From Enoplosus armatus (lineage: Eukaryota; Chordata; Actinopteri; Centrarchiformes; Enoplosidae), in the NCBI RefSeq assembly GCF_043641665.1, contig NC_092198.1, positions 14,935,001 to 14,999,000 of the forward strand: 64,000 bases of DNA, written 5' to 3'. Each line of letters opens with the position of its first letter. Position 1 is the first letter of the stretch. The notes beneath the pieces were generated by a model, which saw nothing but the letters and a program-made list of their open reading frames with translations, had not been told where the DNA came from and searched no databases. Positions 27,565 to 39,554 of the stretch are shown in pieces. Both the position numbers and the translations under genes were made by a program.

Positions 27565-28690
27565 CAGTGATGGGAAGTAACTAAGTATCAGTACTGAGCT
27601 ACAGCTTGGAGGTACTACTACTGATTCTACTCCACTACATTTCAGATGTACATTTTACATTTTACATATTACTTCACTACTTATTTGACAGCTATAGTTA
27701 GAAGTAACTGTGCAGATTGATATCTAACACATAAAACACAATCAGCTTAAACATCATGATGTATTGTTAAAATTAAACCACCCAACAGCAATGATGGAAA
27801 GTAACTAAGTACATTTACTCAAGTACTGTACTGCAGTACAATTTTGAGGTACTTAAGTACAATTTTGAGGTACTTGTACTTGTATCCTGCTACTTCATAC
27901 TTCTACTCCACTACATTTGTTTTCCAAAGCTACAGTTACAAGCTACTTTTCAGAATAAAATAGTACATATAAAACATCAGTTAATAAAATATGATAATAA
28001 CATCATTGTTGTAAATTAAACTACCAAAACGTATTTAAAGTAGTTAAAATTAGCTCCACCGAACAGCTACAACATCAAAGTAAACTCCTCATGTTAATAC
28101 ATCAACAGCCAATAATATGATAATAAAACACTGATATGGCCCATTCGACATAATGAGTATTTTTACTTTTGATACTTTGGCTACATCTTGTTGCCAATAC
28201 TTTTACTTAAGTAACATTTTGAATGGAGGACTTTTACTTGTAATGGAGTATTTTTAAAGTGAAGTATTGCCACTTTTACTTCAGTAAATTATCTAAATAC
28301 TACTACCCAGAAGAATATAAAGTACTTAAAGATCCCCAGACATAAAAGTACTCTGCTTTGAACAGTAATTTGTGTCCAATAAAACATCCAATTGCCTCGT
28401 TAATAATTGTTCAAATCTACTCCTTCTCCCACATTAAAAAAAATCTATGAATATGCAAATATACTGTTCATTAGACACAAGATGTCTGCATGTAAAATGA
28501 GCTCCACCTACAAGATTAAATATATGCTTATAAATGAATGCATGTATAATAATGCTCTCCATAATAGTCTCCATAACGAGGCTTTAAGTACATTTTGCTG
28601 CCAATACTTTCACATCTGAACGGACTTTTTCTTGTAATAGAGTGTTTGTCAGATTGCGGTGGAACTACTTTGACATCAGTAACTATAAAT
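27565..28690 (+). mobile_element. hAT-family copy with a second copy nested inside
   Basis: Starts CAGTGATGGGAAGTAACTAAG and is broken at about 27,786 by another copy (ATGATGGAAAGTAACTAAGT ... to about 28,310). Family-like 3' sequence resumes at 28,571-28,680 (CTTTTTCTTGTAATAGAGTG). Boundaries of the outer copy are approximate. Confidence 0.5.
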
Positions 28691-28699
28691 CCCTGAATC

Positions 28700-29100
28700 A
28701 CGGGGGGCTGCAGCTTTTCCATCCGTTCTCTCCTTCACGTGGCGGCCTCCGCTCCGTTTTGCCGGGAGTTTTTTGTCGTGACTTTCAGCCCCGCTTAAGG
28801 ACCCGGTGTGCCTCAGAAAAGTAACGAGGCTTAACGGGAATCAAAGCCGTCATTCTTGAGCTGCGGGCCGCGCCGCACACGAGCCGCTCAACACACTTCA
28901 CGGTGCGGGAGCGCGGATGGCAGAAAAGCCCGTGTTTTTAGCGGCTCTGCTGGCCGCAACCGGATCATATGACTCGGCATAACCATAATGCTCTTAGACC
29001 TGCTGATGGCCAGCAGCGTGGCTGCGCTCCACAAGACCAAAAAGCCAAAGGAGTTTAACGGATGTGTTGCTGCGATTATTCGGCCAAGTATCTTTATCCC
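28700..29100. other. CpG-dense block of unknown role
   Basis: Roughly ten CpGs occur in 28,861-28,920 alone, unlike the AT-rich flanks. A CACGTG E-box sits at 28,736-28,741. On the plus strand a 21-codon frame starts at 28,917 and a 44-codon frame at 28,988 (MLLDLLMASSVAALHKTKKP...), with a donor-like GTATCT following CGGCCAA. I recognise neither. It could be a CpG-island promoter and first exon of an unannotated or non-coding transcript, or an old retained fragment between two hAT copies. Confidence 0.35.
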
Positions 29101-29329
29101 ACATTTAGATTAGCTGCTAATGACGGAGGAGGAAAAAAAAAACTCGTTGCAAGAAACACAAGGCCACGTAACCTGAGAACAAGGGCCATTCCTGTGTGAA
29201 GAAACAGATTTAGGCACAATACAACATGGATTCATTAGACTTCGTGGAAGTGCAGTCAGTGTTGCTGCCGGTTGTTATAGAGAGGACACTTGTCTCCAGG
29301 GAGTAGACCACTATAGGACCAAAACAACA

Positions 29330-29700
29330 ATCTAAAAGTTCTGCATTCAAAGCAGAGAGGTATTATCAGCAAAATGCACTTAAAGTCAATCAAAAGTAAA
29401 AGTACTCATTATGCAGATTGACCCCTTTAATTGTTGTATTATTATACAATATATACAATTAAATCATTATAGCAGATACTGATGTGTCTAATTTTAACTA
29501 TAGTTCTCATACCTTTGGGTAGTTTAATTGATACAATTGTAACATTTTACAAGTTCATCATTGATTTCTGATGCAAATGTTCATCTGAAATGTAACTAGC
29601 AGTTGTCAAATAAATGTAATGATGTAAAAAGTGCAATATGTCCAGATGAAATGTAGTGAAGTGGAAATATAAAGTAAGACAAAAATTGAAATATACTAAG
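29330..29700 (-). mobile_element. hAT-family fragment, reverse orientation
   Basis: AAAGTAAAAGTACTCATTATGCAG and GAAATGTAGTGAAGTGGAAAT match the interior and 5' part of the hAT family on the opposite strand. Truncated at both ends. Confidence 0.45.
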
Positions 29701-30906
29701 CAACTCTCAGATTCAACTAAATGATCACCAGCACAAAACTGGTTGTGGTGAAATTACAGCACATGCATTTGCAGGTTGTTTCTTATGGTTCTGATATTTT
29801 ATTTGGGCTCATGCATTCAAAATTAAGATTTTACATTACTTCACATGCATTTCTAACAGGCAAAATTCATCAATTCAACACTCATAACTCATAAAAGGAG
29901 CCTTTGCAGCCACGAGCAGTCAGAAACCTTTAACAAATTAAGTTAAACATCAGTGGAAAACGACAACAAAGCACATTAAAAGCTTTATGCAACCGCAAAA
30001 AACAGTGACTGGAAAACAGGTAACATCACAGAGTGGTACTTTGGAGTGCTCTTACATTATGTGTGTTGTATGTCTTTATTTACAACCCCCCCCCAACCTC
30101 ACCCCACTGATGTGCAGCCCCTCTTCTTAAAGCAGATACATGTCACCACTAATGGACATCAAGTGCTTTCTTTTTGCAGCTCTCTTCGGGACATACATTA
30201 GAGACAGAAAACCCATTTCTCCACCCATAAATAGAGCACATACACACATTAGCTCACTTGTACACGCACACGCACACACTGCATTCAAGGCACTCACTCT
30301 TTCTAGTGACAGTGAACAACCTGAAGATTGTTAACGAGTTGAAAGGATGGCGAGACCAGGATCTGCCTGAGGATTACGAGCCTTCCGTGCAGCAACATGA
30401 ACAACTGTCTTGTTAGTAGTTTATAAAGTTATATATACTTTGATTCCAACACAGGTCCCACCTCATAGAGATCCAAAATGTCACACAATTTCACCAAATA
30501 AAGCTGATCTTAAACTATGGCAGTAAGACAGCAGATTCAAACACAGTCTGTGTACAATATGTATTTTTTATGTTTTAATAAATCTATGAAAATATGAATT
30601 CTGCATGTTTTTGTTTTGTGTGTGCCAACGCCATTTACTATATTTTGAGAAGAAGGTTTTAAGGATATGAAAACAAAAGTTTGTGCCCATCGCATTTTCA
30701 TTCATCAAGATCCTTGAAGTCCTCTGAATACTGAATGGTATCACAGTATCCTGAAAGAAAAACAGGGGACGCTGCTGTTGAGTCCTCTACGTTCATGGAG
30801 GGGAGTCAAACCTCAGGGACGAGACGGCGAGGTTTCAAATCCTCCCAGGTTGTAATTTTTAACAAAAGCACGCCGTCCTCCATGTTAGTCATCACCTGTC
30901 TCCTCT

Positions 30907-33900
30907 TCAGCTCAGTTTGTCCTGGATGTTCATCAGACTGGCGTAAGACTTTGCCCGTTTGGCTGTGAAGACACAGAATTTACATTATTAATGTTTGAGG
31001 AGTTAAATTACTTTTGTTGTCGTATTTTGAGTTATTCTCGTAATTAAAGCACAAGGTGTTTGTTAAATGGTTTTAAAAAGCGCCTTAATAATCTTCAATG
31101 CGCCTCATGCAAGAACATTGTTTCTTATCCTGAATCTCTCTTTTTTTTTTCTGTCAGGTTTGTTCGGGCGAGTGTTTCAAGTCAAACTCTTAACTGCACA
31201 ACTGCCATTTTTGTAAATGTTACCAAAGAGTAAAGGAAGACTTTCACACCACAGAGCTGTAATGTGACAGAAATAGAGACAGAATGGTGTGACATGAAGT
31301 TAGATGATACAACAAAAACATCTTTCTAAAGCAGAAAATGGTCCATGGCGGGAGGCGGTCGAGTGGATGTGACAGTCATGGAGATACGAGAAGATATGAG
31401 CCTGAGCAGCAGGTGATGTTACACTGTCTAAATTTTACTCTTAGATTAGTCTAATGCAAGTTAGACTGTTTCACAAAGATAAAGACGGACTTATTTTAAG
31501 CATAGAAGGTTAGCCACCTTACCCGCAGGCTAACTCTAAGTCCTGTGTTTCTATGGTAACAACCAGTCACACCGAATGACCAAAAAAAAAAAGAGAGCAA
31601 AATATGGCTCATAATTATATAAATAAAAGTTTTATAACAATATTGAGGAGCAAGCAACGAGAGGGGAAACGCTCCTGAGCCTGACTGCCGAGTTAACAGA
31701 AGTACTGACCTCAACCACATCAAGGAGCTGCAGTAGCTCCCTTTTTTGTATTGTTACACACTTCACTGAATTTTCACAGTAAAATGTCTTCATAACTGTT
31801 GAATTCTTCCAGAAGCCAAACACTTTCTGTTAGAGTGAAGAGAGCTGAGAGGTTTGATACAGTTCCTCAGTCAGTCATGTGTTTTAGTTTCAAAAAAGTC
31901 TTTAATTGACCCAGAATTCATGGCAAGTGACGTCTATCTGGAGTCTGACTGTTAGTTTGATCTAAGTCATACTTACATTTTTTTAATTCTAATTACAAGA
32001 ATGTGTTCTCTTAAATCACTCTTACACGCTACTTAACACCAAATCTGTTTGTATGACCGCTTCTTGCATGAGGCCCAATGTGTTCTTGACCATCACAAGC
32101 CATTTGTTACATACTCAACAGCTACCTCCCTCCACCCAATACCAATAATAAAAAAAAGTTCCTATCCTCCTCAATTTTAGGAAATGCCCTCTGGTTCCTC
32201 AAGGCAGCCATCACCAACCAACACACACACACAAAAAAACCTTGTCTATGATCCAGAGGTTTGCAGGAGGCAACCCCACTATGCTTTAGAATAACCTAGA
32301 ACACCCACCCTTCCTTCCTGCATCCCAGCAAAACCCTAATATCACAGTCAGTCAAGCACCCCCCCCCTTCCACCACGACCACAAAACCCCGTCAAAAAAT
32401 CTCTCTGTGTGACAATGGGCGAATTAAGCTGGTTACTCACGGTGTATGAGCTTGCGTTTCTTTTGTTCAGAGTGAAGGAAGCTGCTCAAGTAGAAGATGA
32501 TGGGCAGAAAGAGCATGAAGCTGGACACAGCGATGACAGGCACCGTCTCCTCGCGGGGGAAGGAACAATTGAAATATTTACTCCACAGTCTTCGGGTCAT
32601 ATTCATCTGAAATGAAAGTGCCAAAACCCAACATAAACTTCAGCTGACCACAATTATAGGACAGTCTTAGTATTAATTCAACCCTCCTAGGTTTCTGTTC
32701 TCAAATACTGTATTCAGGGTTATTTGGCGAAGGAGTTCTACATCTTGCAGTTCTTATTCACAGGACGAGGAGAGGATTCAGGAGCATAATCCTGCAACCA
32801 CAACAAACAGCTTTCATTCATTTTCAATGAGTAATTCAATTTTCTCCATTTTTCTAAAAAGATCTGTGCTCAATTTGATGAATGCGTTTTTCTTATTCAC
32901 ACCCTTAAAGATGAAATCAGCAACCACTGAGACATTGTAAGACCAAAGTAAACCATGAAAAAGAACATCTAATTTCATAATAACTCATCGACTTACGACA
33001 GCAAAAAGAAAAGAAAAAAAAAAAATCACACTTCCTGTCTCTACACAAACCACTGACTGTCATCAAGAGCTGCAAGATTTCCATTTTCCTTCAGTTAATA
33101 ATGAAATATTATTAATGTGTTTTGACAAAAAAAAGGTTATTCAGTGTAACACTAAACTAATAATTATTATACTATATGCTATGCATATAATACTATTTGT
33201 TTATTACACTATATTTATATACCATTACACTAGATATTATAGTTATTAGTGTAACTGTTACTATACATAGTACACTGAGCAAATCCATCTACTGAGGAAG
33301 GCCATATGACGTGGTTGAAAGCCTCTGAAACAACAAGTAAATGTTGCCGTTTTAAAGGTCAAGAGTGAACCTTCAAGCTCAATGATTAATGTAACTTGGT
33401 GCAACTTTTGAGCGTGACACAAACATTTTCTGAACACATTATCTTGCCAGCGGCTGAAAGTGGCTGAAAACCCTTCTAACTGTTCTTTAGTGTTTACACA
33501 TTCCTCTAGGGGGTGCAGCTTCCTCTCTTCCCATCTTAAAAGAGGAGTTCTGGAAATCTCTGTCTCCTGACATACGTACCGCATCCTCTATGTCAATACA
33601 CATAGTCTGATTCTTCTCCATGCTGCCGTACAGCTCATTCAAGTCCTTATACGTGCTCTTACAGCTTTTGCAAAGCTCTGAATGGTTCCCCTGTGAGGAA
33701 AAATAAAGAAAAGGACAACAGACATCATAGTTAGCTTCTGAGCATATACTCATACTAGACAGATGGACGTCATCACGTAATTTACGCCGTACTTGTTGAT
33801 ACTTCTCAAAACAGGTGAGAGTTTGGTTGAGGGTGGCCATGTAGTACAGCGTGTCATTGGTCAGGCTCTGGAATCCTTTAGTGATACAGTCTGCACAACG

Positions 33901-35561
33901 GGAAATAAAAACAAGCATCAGTTAGGTCTATTTATTCAGTGACAGTGGACAAATGAAAGCAGATGCACAATCGCAATTTGTGATGGTTTCATCTCCCCTA
34001 TTTCATCCAAGACTTGAACCAGGTTTCAGTTATTTTGGGTTTAATGATACAAACAATCAATACATCAGCGAAAAAGCTGGATACTCAAACAAACTAGAAG
34101 TAAAACAATTAGTGGATGAAGTTATTAGTGAATTGACCTGCACTATTTGGCTAATAAATTATTCTATTATTCCATAGTTACACCTTTTTAACTGTGAGGA
34201 TTTGTGGCATTTCTTTTGTCTTTTGAGACAGTAAACTAAATATCTTTTGCGTTTTGGAGTGTCGCTCATATAAAACAAACTATTTGATGACATCGCCAAG
34301 GACTTTAAGAAATTTGACAAACATTTTGCACTATTTTCTGACATTTTAAAACCTATAGACTCAATTAATGATCAGTTCACCGATAATGACACAACCAAAT
34401 ACCAAATCTAATGTAATTTTCTCATAAAGTCACACGCTGCTATGATTCAAATTGGGTATCCTGATGGTTGAAGAGTCTATCCAATAAAAGAGTCACATGA
34501 CTGACCTCTGCAACATCCAGTGTGTCCACTGTCCACTCTAATTAAAGCACCAGAACCAAACTGAATGCTGCCTCTACTTGACCCTGCACTCTGAACTTTG
34601 CGGTCAAATGCATACCCATTTGTGACTCAGACAAAAGCACAAATTCCCAATTACACAGATAGACTCCCAATAATTCAGATATGTCTAGCTCAGAAACCCC
34701 TGAGGGCGTCAAATTCTTGCAGATGACTTACTCTCACAGCCTGATTTGGTCCAAAGGTCCCCCAGATTGCTGTACAGCAGATAAACCAGCATCAGACGAT
34801 CACTGCGCAGAAGGCTGTCCTTGCAGCTCACATTACCAGGACCCATCTGGGGACACACAGGAACACTTTATCAAGCACTCAATTACCTTCTGTCTATACA
34901 GGAGTTACCTGTGTTTGAATTCAACAGATCGGCAAAAAAAAAAAATCCTCAGCTTGCTATTTATAGCAAGTAAAGCAGATGAATTCCTGTTTCCTCAAAT
35001 GTGTCACCACCAGTCAGTCACATCACAAGACTCGTGACTCGTGAGACAACTGCACATAAACGAGGCCTGTCCCCTTTAAGTAAGCGGACAGGAGACAGTT
35101 CATTGCAAACTCAACCGGACGAAGAAGAAAATGACTTTGTTGTTGTAACTGGCGCGTACCTTGTCTGATGATATGTTCACATAGATGTCCACGAGACTGC
35201 CATAACTGGAGAAGCAGTTCTGGCAAACTTTAACCGGTCGGGCAGCGGGCACCAAGCAGTTCACATAGGCGACATACCGCTGTCCAAATATGTGAAGCAG
35301 ATCGCTGCAGTAGTCACTGATCTCCAGGTCTTCAGGGAAGGAAGACAGCAGATTGAGGGAGAAGACGGACTCCACACCGGGCTCGAACACAGGCGAGTCA
35401 CCCACAACAGAAGCAGCAGCAGCAGCAGGGCTCGAGGACGAGATTTGTTTGAGTTTGTCCGCTGAATCTGAAACTGTGAGGTTCACTCCGTCATTAGAGA
35501 CAAGAGCGTAAACATTTAATACTAACAAAAACAAAAACGAACTGTTTTTGTAAAGAGACAT
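30907..35561 (-). CDS. ostm1: Osteopetrosis-associated transmembrane protein 1
   Basis: Type I membrane protein that stabilises the lysosomal chloride/proton exchanger ClC-7; needed for bone resorption and pigment cells in mammals. Exons high to low: 35160-35561, 34732-34846, 33793-33890, 33580-33690, 32441-32606, 30907-30962; total 948 nt, 315 residues (human 334). Features: N-terminal signal peptide ([16 protein letters not shown]), paired cysteines in [25 protein letters not shown] and CKSCK, about nine N-glycosylation sequons (NLT, NIS, NVS, NDT, NQT, NHS, NMT, NCS), a membrane helix ([20 protein letters not shown]) and a short basic cytosolic tail ([17 protein letters not shown]). The tiny last exon was found by frame and similarity to the human KRLKSSTSFANIQ tail. 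A candidate poly(A) signal is at 30,075-30,080 (TTTATT), uncertain. Confidence 0.95.
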
Positions 35562-35636
35562 GGTGGAAACCGGGGATTATTGCATCTGCTCCTCTTCTCT
35601 CACTCTAAACAACGTATGAGTTCCTGGTTTTCTCCC

Positions 35637-35671
35637 CACGTGATCATGTGACCGCCTGTAATCTCGCGAGA
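35637..35671 (-). promoter_or_regulatory. ostm1 core promoter motifs
   Basis: Within 110 bp upstream of the ATG lie CACGTG (35637-35642), CATGTG within TCATGTGAC (35644-35652; the ten bases from 35643 match 8 of 10 of the CLEAR element GTCACGTGAC), and the palindrome TCTCGCGAGA (35662-35671), a known core promoter motif of housekeeping genes. E-boxes of this type are bound by TFEB/MITF factors in lysosomal genes. This fits ostm1's role but is inference. Confidence 0.6.
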
Positions 35672-35908
35672 GCACGTCGCGGTATCAGAACAGTACTACT
35701 GTAAGTTCTCATTAGGCATATTAAACAACATACAATGTAATATTTGAAGGTATATTTGAAGCATACAAAGTAACATCTTACTCTTTATTGGTTTACATCC
35801 ATTGACTTGTTTCATGATTTCACTTTTTCCTCACAAAACCTTCTATTTATAGTACTTTTGCCACTTTTACCCTCGTCAATAACAGTGTATCTTGTTCTTT
35901 GTAGTGGT

Positions 35909-35943
35909 ATAATAATAATAATAATAATAATAATCATGAATGG

Positions 35944-35978
<35 letters not shown>
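35909..35978. repeat. Adjacent (AAT)n and (TATC)n microsatellites
   Basis: (AAT)9 at 35,909-35,935 and (TATC)9 at 35,943-35,978, separated by CATGAATGG. They lie 350 bp upstream of the ostm1 start. Confidence 0.9.
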
Positions 35979-36059
35979 GTAACACAAGTGTATTTCATAA
36001 GACAAGCCAGAGTTGATGCTATTTACACTGTAGTGTAGGTCACTGCCTACAGATTGTGT

Positions 36060-36460
36060 AACGATGGGGTTACAGTGCGTGCGTGCGAACGTGCATGCGT
36101 GTTGGAAAGAGATAGCCGTTCCTCCCGGTCTCCTCATTATTTACGGGTTTTTGACACCATACAATTTTGCAATGTGCGCACGGCTCGGAGCAAATAATTA
36201 CGGAGTCAAGGTAAACGATTTGGGCTCCAATCCTGATTGTGATAATTGTCAAAAACCCCCTCGAATCAAGCAACCGCAGTCAATGGTCGTTAATGTGAAA
36301 TTAGTGGCTCTTGATAACTCGCAGGCCGCATCAATTCCGCAGTCATCAGAGCCTAATGAAAATAAGGGGGGAGAGAATGCGCGCGGCATTAGCGGCCTAT
36401 TCTGATGCCTGCGCACAACTCCAGCGGTAAATATGGATTCTGGCCTCTAATGCTCCTCTC
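36060..36460. promoter_or_regulatory. Candidate conserved non-coding element A
   Basis: Unique-looking block with balanced base composition, several ATTA/TAAT cores, unusual retained CpGs and CATTAGC, between ostm1 and nr2e1. An open frame of 113 codons crosses it but has no splice sites or similarity. Such blocks are typical enhancers around neural transcription factor genes; this needs a cross-species alignment. Confidence 0.3.
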
Positions 36461-36774
36461 ACTGCACATGGCACCGGCAGCTCATTAACTCTTCTTCTCC
36501 TGACCAGAGTTCACTTAATTGTTCAGATGTTCCCCATTCCTTTATTATTCTCTAGTGTGGCTCTCAGAAAGAAGACATGATTACAACCTAAACCCCGTTT
36601 AGGATCCTGTTTTATCTTTGTGTGCAGCTACGGATGTGCACTTGGTTACACCTTAACTGTTAAAAAAGGTTCACAAATAAAGACAAAAAAGCACACGTGT
36701 CTCATATTATCATTATGATTATTATTAATCATAATAATAATAATACATGTATCAATAAAACGTATCGGCTTATA

Positions 36775-36990
36775 GGGGATTCTCAGCCTGCACTGATCAC
36801 AGTATTCGCTAAGTTTTGGATGTCTTTTCTCTGCGGGCTAATCAGCAGAGCCCCAAGTAAAATCGGCATATCATTACTATTAGAGATGACCGTTATTGTC
36901 AGATTGCAGAAAATGCCTTCATTAGCATGTGATAGATCGAGATACCAAGAGGACAAAAATCATTAATTAGGCCCATAAATTAGATGATGG
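36775..36990. promoter_or_regulatory. Candidate conserved non-coding element B
   Basis: Contains GGGCTAATCAGCAG, CTTCATTAGCATGTGATAG and CATTAATTAGGCCCATAAATTAG, a dense set of homeodomain-like cores in non-repetitive sequence. Confidence 0.3.
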
Positions 36991-37084
36991 TGATGATGAG
37001 AGCCCTTCTGGAGCGATGGCAAGGCTCAGTCCAAGAAGCTTTGGCGCACGATATCATGAGGAAACTGGTCAGAAGAAGGTACAG

Positions 37085-37837
37085 GCTACCTATTGATCAT
37101 TTACTTGTACTGCATTACAAGTAAAACTCCTGCCTTCAAAGCCCTAAGTTAAGTAAATGTACAGAAACATGACAATCTACAAAAGTAAAATAAAAGTAAA
37201 GTACTCATTCTGCAGGAAAATGCTCCCTGTGAGTGATAAATTATTATATGTGGCATTATTAGATTGTTAATACTGATGCATCAATGTAGAATCTGACTGT
37301 TGCTGGTGGAGGTGAAGATATTCTTATACAGCAGTTAGTTTAGTGGTTCTCAACATAGGGGTCGGACCCCCTTCAAAGGGACACAAGATAAATCTGTTGG
37401 GTCATGAGATGACTAATCTAGTCAGAAAGAAAGAAAGGTCTGCTACACAAATTTGTCTCATTCTTTGGACTTTTCTTTTTTAATGAAATAGTGTACACAA
37501 CATGTATTTGTCAAAACATTATTTAAACGAAACCATGTGGAAAAGTTTAGAGGGGAAATCACTATTTGGTGGAACTGCCAGCCCATAGACATCTAGAACA
37601 TGGCATTTTATTTTATAAATTGATCATGTGTTTTTATTTAAAACCTTAATCTGAGAAGTAACCATAACTTTTGTAGCTGTTAGATAAATGTAATGGAATA
37701 AAAACGACAACATTTCCCTATGAAATGTAGTGCTGTAAACTGTATATATGCTGTATATAGTTGCATAAAATGGACACAAGGCAGTAAAAGTACCTCAAAA
37801 TTGTATTTAAGGACGACGTATTTCCTCTCCACCACTG
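37085..37837 (-). mobile_element. hAT-family copy carrying another repeat, reverse orientation
   Basis: The right end is the complement of the family start (CCACCACTG at 37,829-37,837); interior text matches other copies. Between 37,330 and 37,560 lies a different repeat (GTGGTTCTCAACATAGGGGTC...), also seen in the opposite orientation at 39,560-39,795 joined to the same hAT interior. The two sites are therefore copies of one composite. Confidence 0.55.
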
Positions 37838-38489
37838 GTGGTAATGATGGGGGGTAAAAGACCACAAACCAAAGATGCAGGTCTCTATAAGGATAAAAAA
37901 TGTGAGAGTATTTTCTATTCCATAAAACATGATTTCATCCGTTTTGCACCTGTAATGTCACCTAAAGATAATTTGCGTGTTCGCCCAATTTGGGGATCTG
38001 AGATTGTGATATGAGTCCTCTTGAAAGGCTCTAACTGGACAATCACAAAGGGGTTAACTCAAACCGGTTCAGCCTTAAACTTGGCTCTTGGCGTGGGGAG
38101 AGAAAATAGCTGTAAAGTTATGCAGAAGTTATTCTTCATCCTTCGGGCCGTCCCTAATCCGCCAAAAACCTCATTCTTTCATCGGAGAACTGTGCCTCCT
38201 TTCTTGTTCCCCCCTCTCTATACAACATAAAGTCAGACTGCATTTAATGGTTATGTCGGGATGGGAGAGGGGCTTTCTTCTTCCCCTTTTCTCCAGAATA
38301 TTGCCCTTTTCGTCGTGTGAGTCTCCCAACCCGCAGGGACCCCCATATTCTTCCCTCCGCGTCTGACTCGAATCACAAACTAACCCTGATTTTCACCACT
38401 TTGCTGGGAATTGCGGGGAGTGATAATAGAGATTTCGCTTTCATTTTATACGCTTGACTTGGTTATTGTTGCTTTTCTCCTCTCCCGTG

Positions 38490-38660
38490 ATTCTCCCCTT
38501 TTCCAGGGATTAGCCCTGACTTCGCCCGCTATACTGGCCGCCGAAGTGCCCCTGAGCCCCGGGATGACAATTGATGCAGATCAAGGCAGGCCTATTCTGC
38601 GCCTTTGAAAGGGAGCCGATCCCAGCCGATCCGGGGGAAAATGAGGGAGTGTTAATGGAA
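38490..38660. promoter_or_regulatory. Candidate conserved non-coding element C
   Basis: CpG-retaining unique block with GATGACAATTGATGCAGATC, CCTTTGAAAGGG and GCCGATCC pairs, about 14 kb upstream of nr2e1. No coding potential. Confidence 0.25.
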
Positions 38661-38818
38661 GAAACGGATGCTCCTCGGTTTGCTTCCCACAAATTAATGG
38701 CAAGATTTTCTAACAGTTTTTTGGGGATGATGTTGTCGACAAAAATATAACATAATAAAGACTATGCTGTTTATGTTCACCTTATGTAGACCACTGAAGG
38801 CGCACAGACCTACAGACT

Positions 38819-39170
38819 GCATGATGATGATTATGATTATGATGATGATGGTTAGAGAAGATGATGAAGCTGCTGCTGATGGTGATGTCAAGGGTGAGAA
38901 GTGGACAATGATGGTATGATATGTAGGATGATGAAGAAGAAGATGAGGACGATGATCCGGTTATTATGATTAGAATGACAGTGATGGTGGCAGTGAAGGG
39001 AGTAAGTATAGAGATGCTTATGAACATGATGATGACAATGATATGTACGGTGATGGCAGTGGTGGTGCGGACTATGAGGATGAGGAGGACTATGGGAATC
39101 GTGAGACTACCAGCATGGTAGTGATGATCAATGAGGAGGACGATGATGCTGAAGATAAGATCAGGGTCAG
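38819..39170. repeat. Degenerate GAT-rich tract
   Basis: An imperfect GAT/GAA/GGT trinucleotide tract of about 350 bp. It opens a 131-codon minus-strand frame rich in Ile, His and Ser, which is an artefact of the repeat. Confidence 0.8.
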
Positions 39171-39554
39171 AATCCACTTTGTTTACACATACAAGGCATT
39201 TTACTCTGGTTTCCAGTAGCTGTCAATGTACTTACACACAGTTCTAAGAAATCATGTTTAAGATGCACACACAGTTAAAACGGACAATAAAGCTGAACAC
39301 AGGTAATGAACATATAAATGTTAGGTGCAGGCAAGTAACTGAAAAAATAGATACATGCTGTATATGTAAACAACACACTGATTTATTTATCAATCTGAAG
39401 TACATTAAAAAAATACAACTATTATAAAAGATATGATATGTACACAAATATATTCACATACACATATATATTGGACACATTGTCGCCGACATATACTCAC
39501 ATGTGCATGAATTAAAAGTAAACAGAAGCCTGTGCATGAGAGGCAGTGTCTGAT

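Noticed and set aside
36064..36405. 113-codon plus-strand frame
   Set aside because: Low-similarity frame in a block that looks more like a non-coding element; no plausible splice partners.
38782..39177. 131-codon minus-strand frame rich in Ile, His and Ser
   Set aside because: Translation of a degenerate GAT tract.
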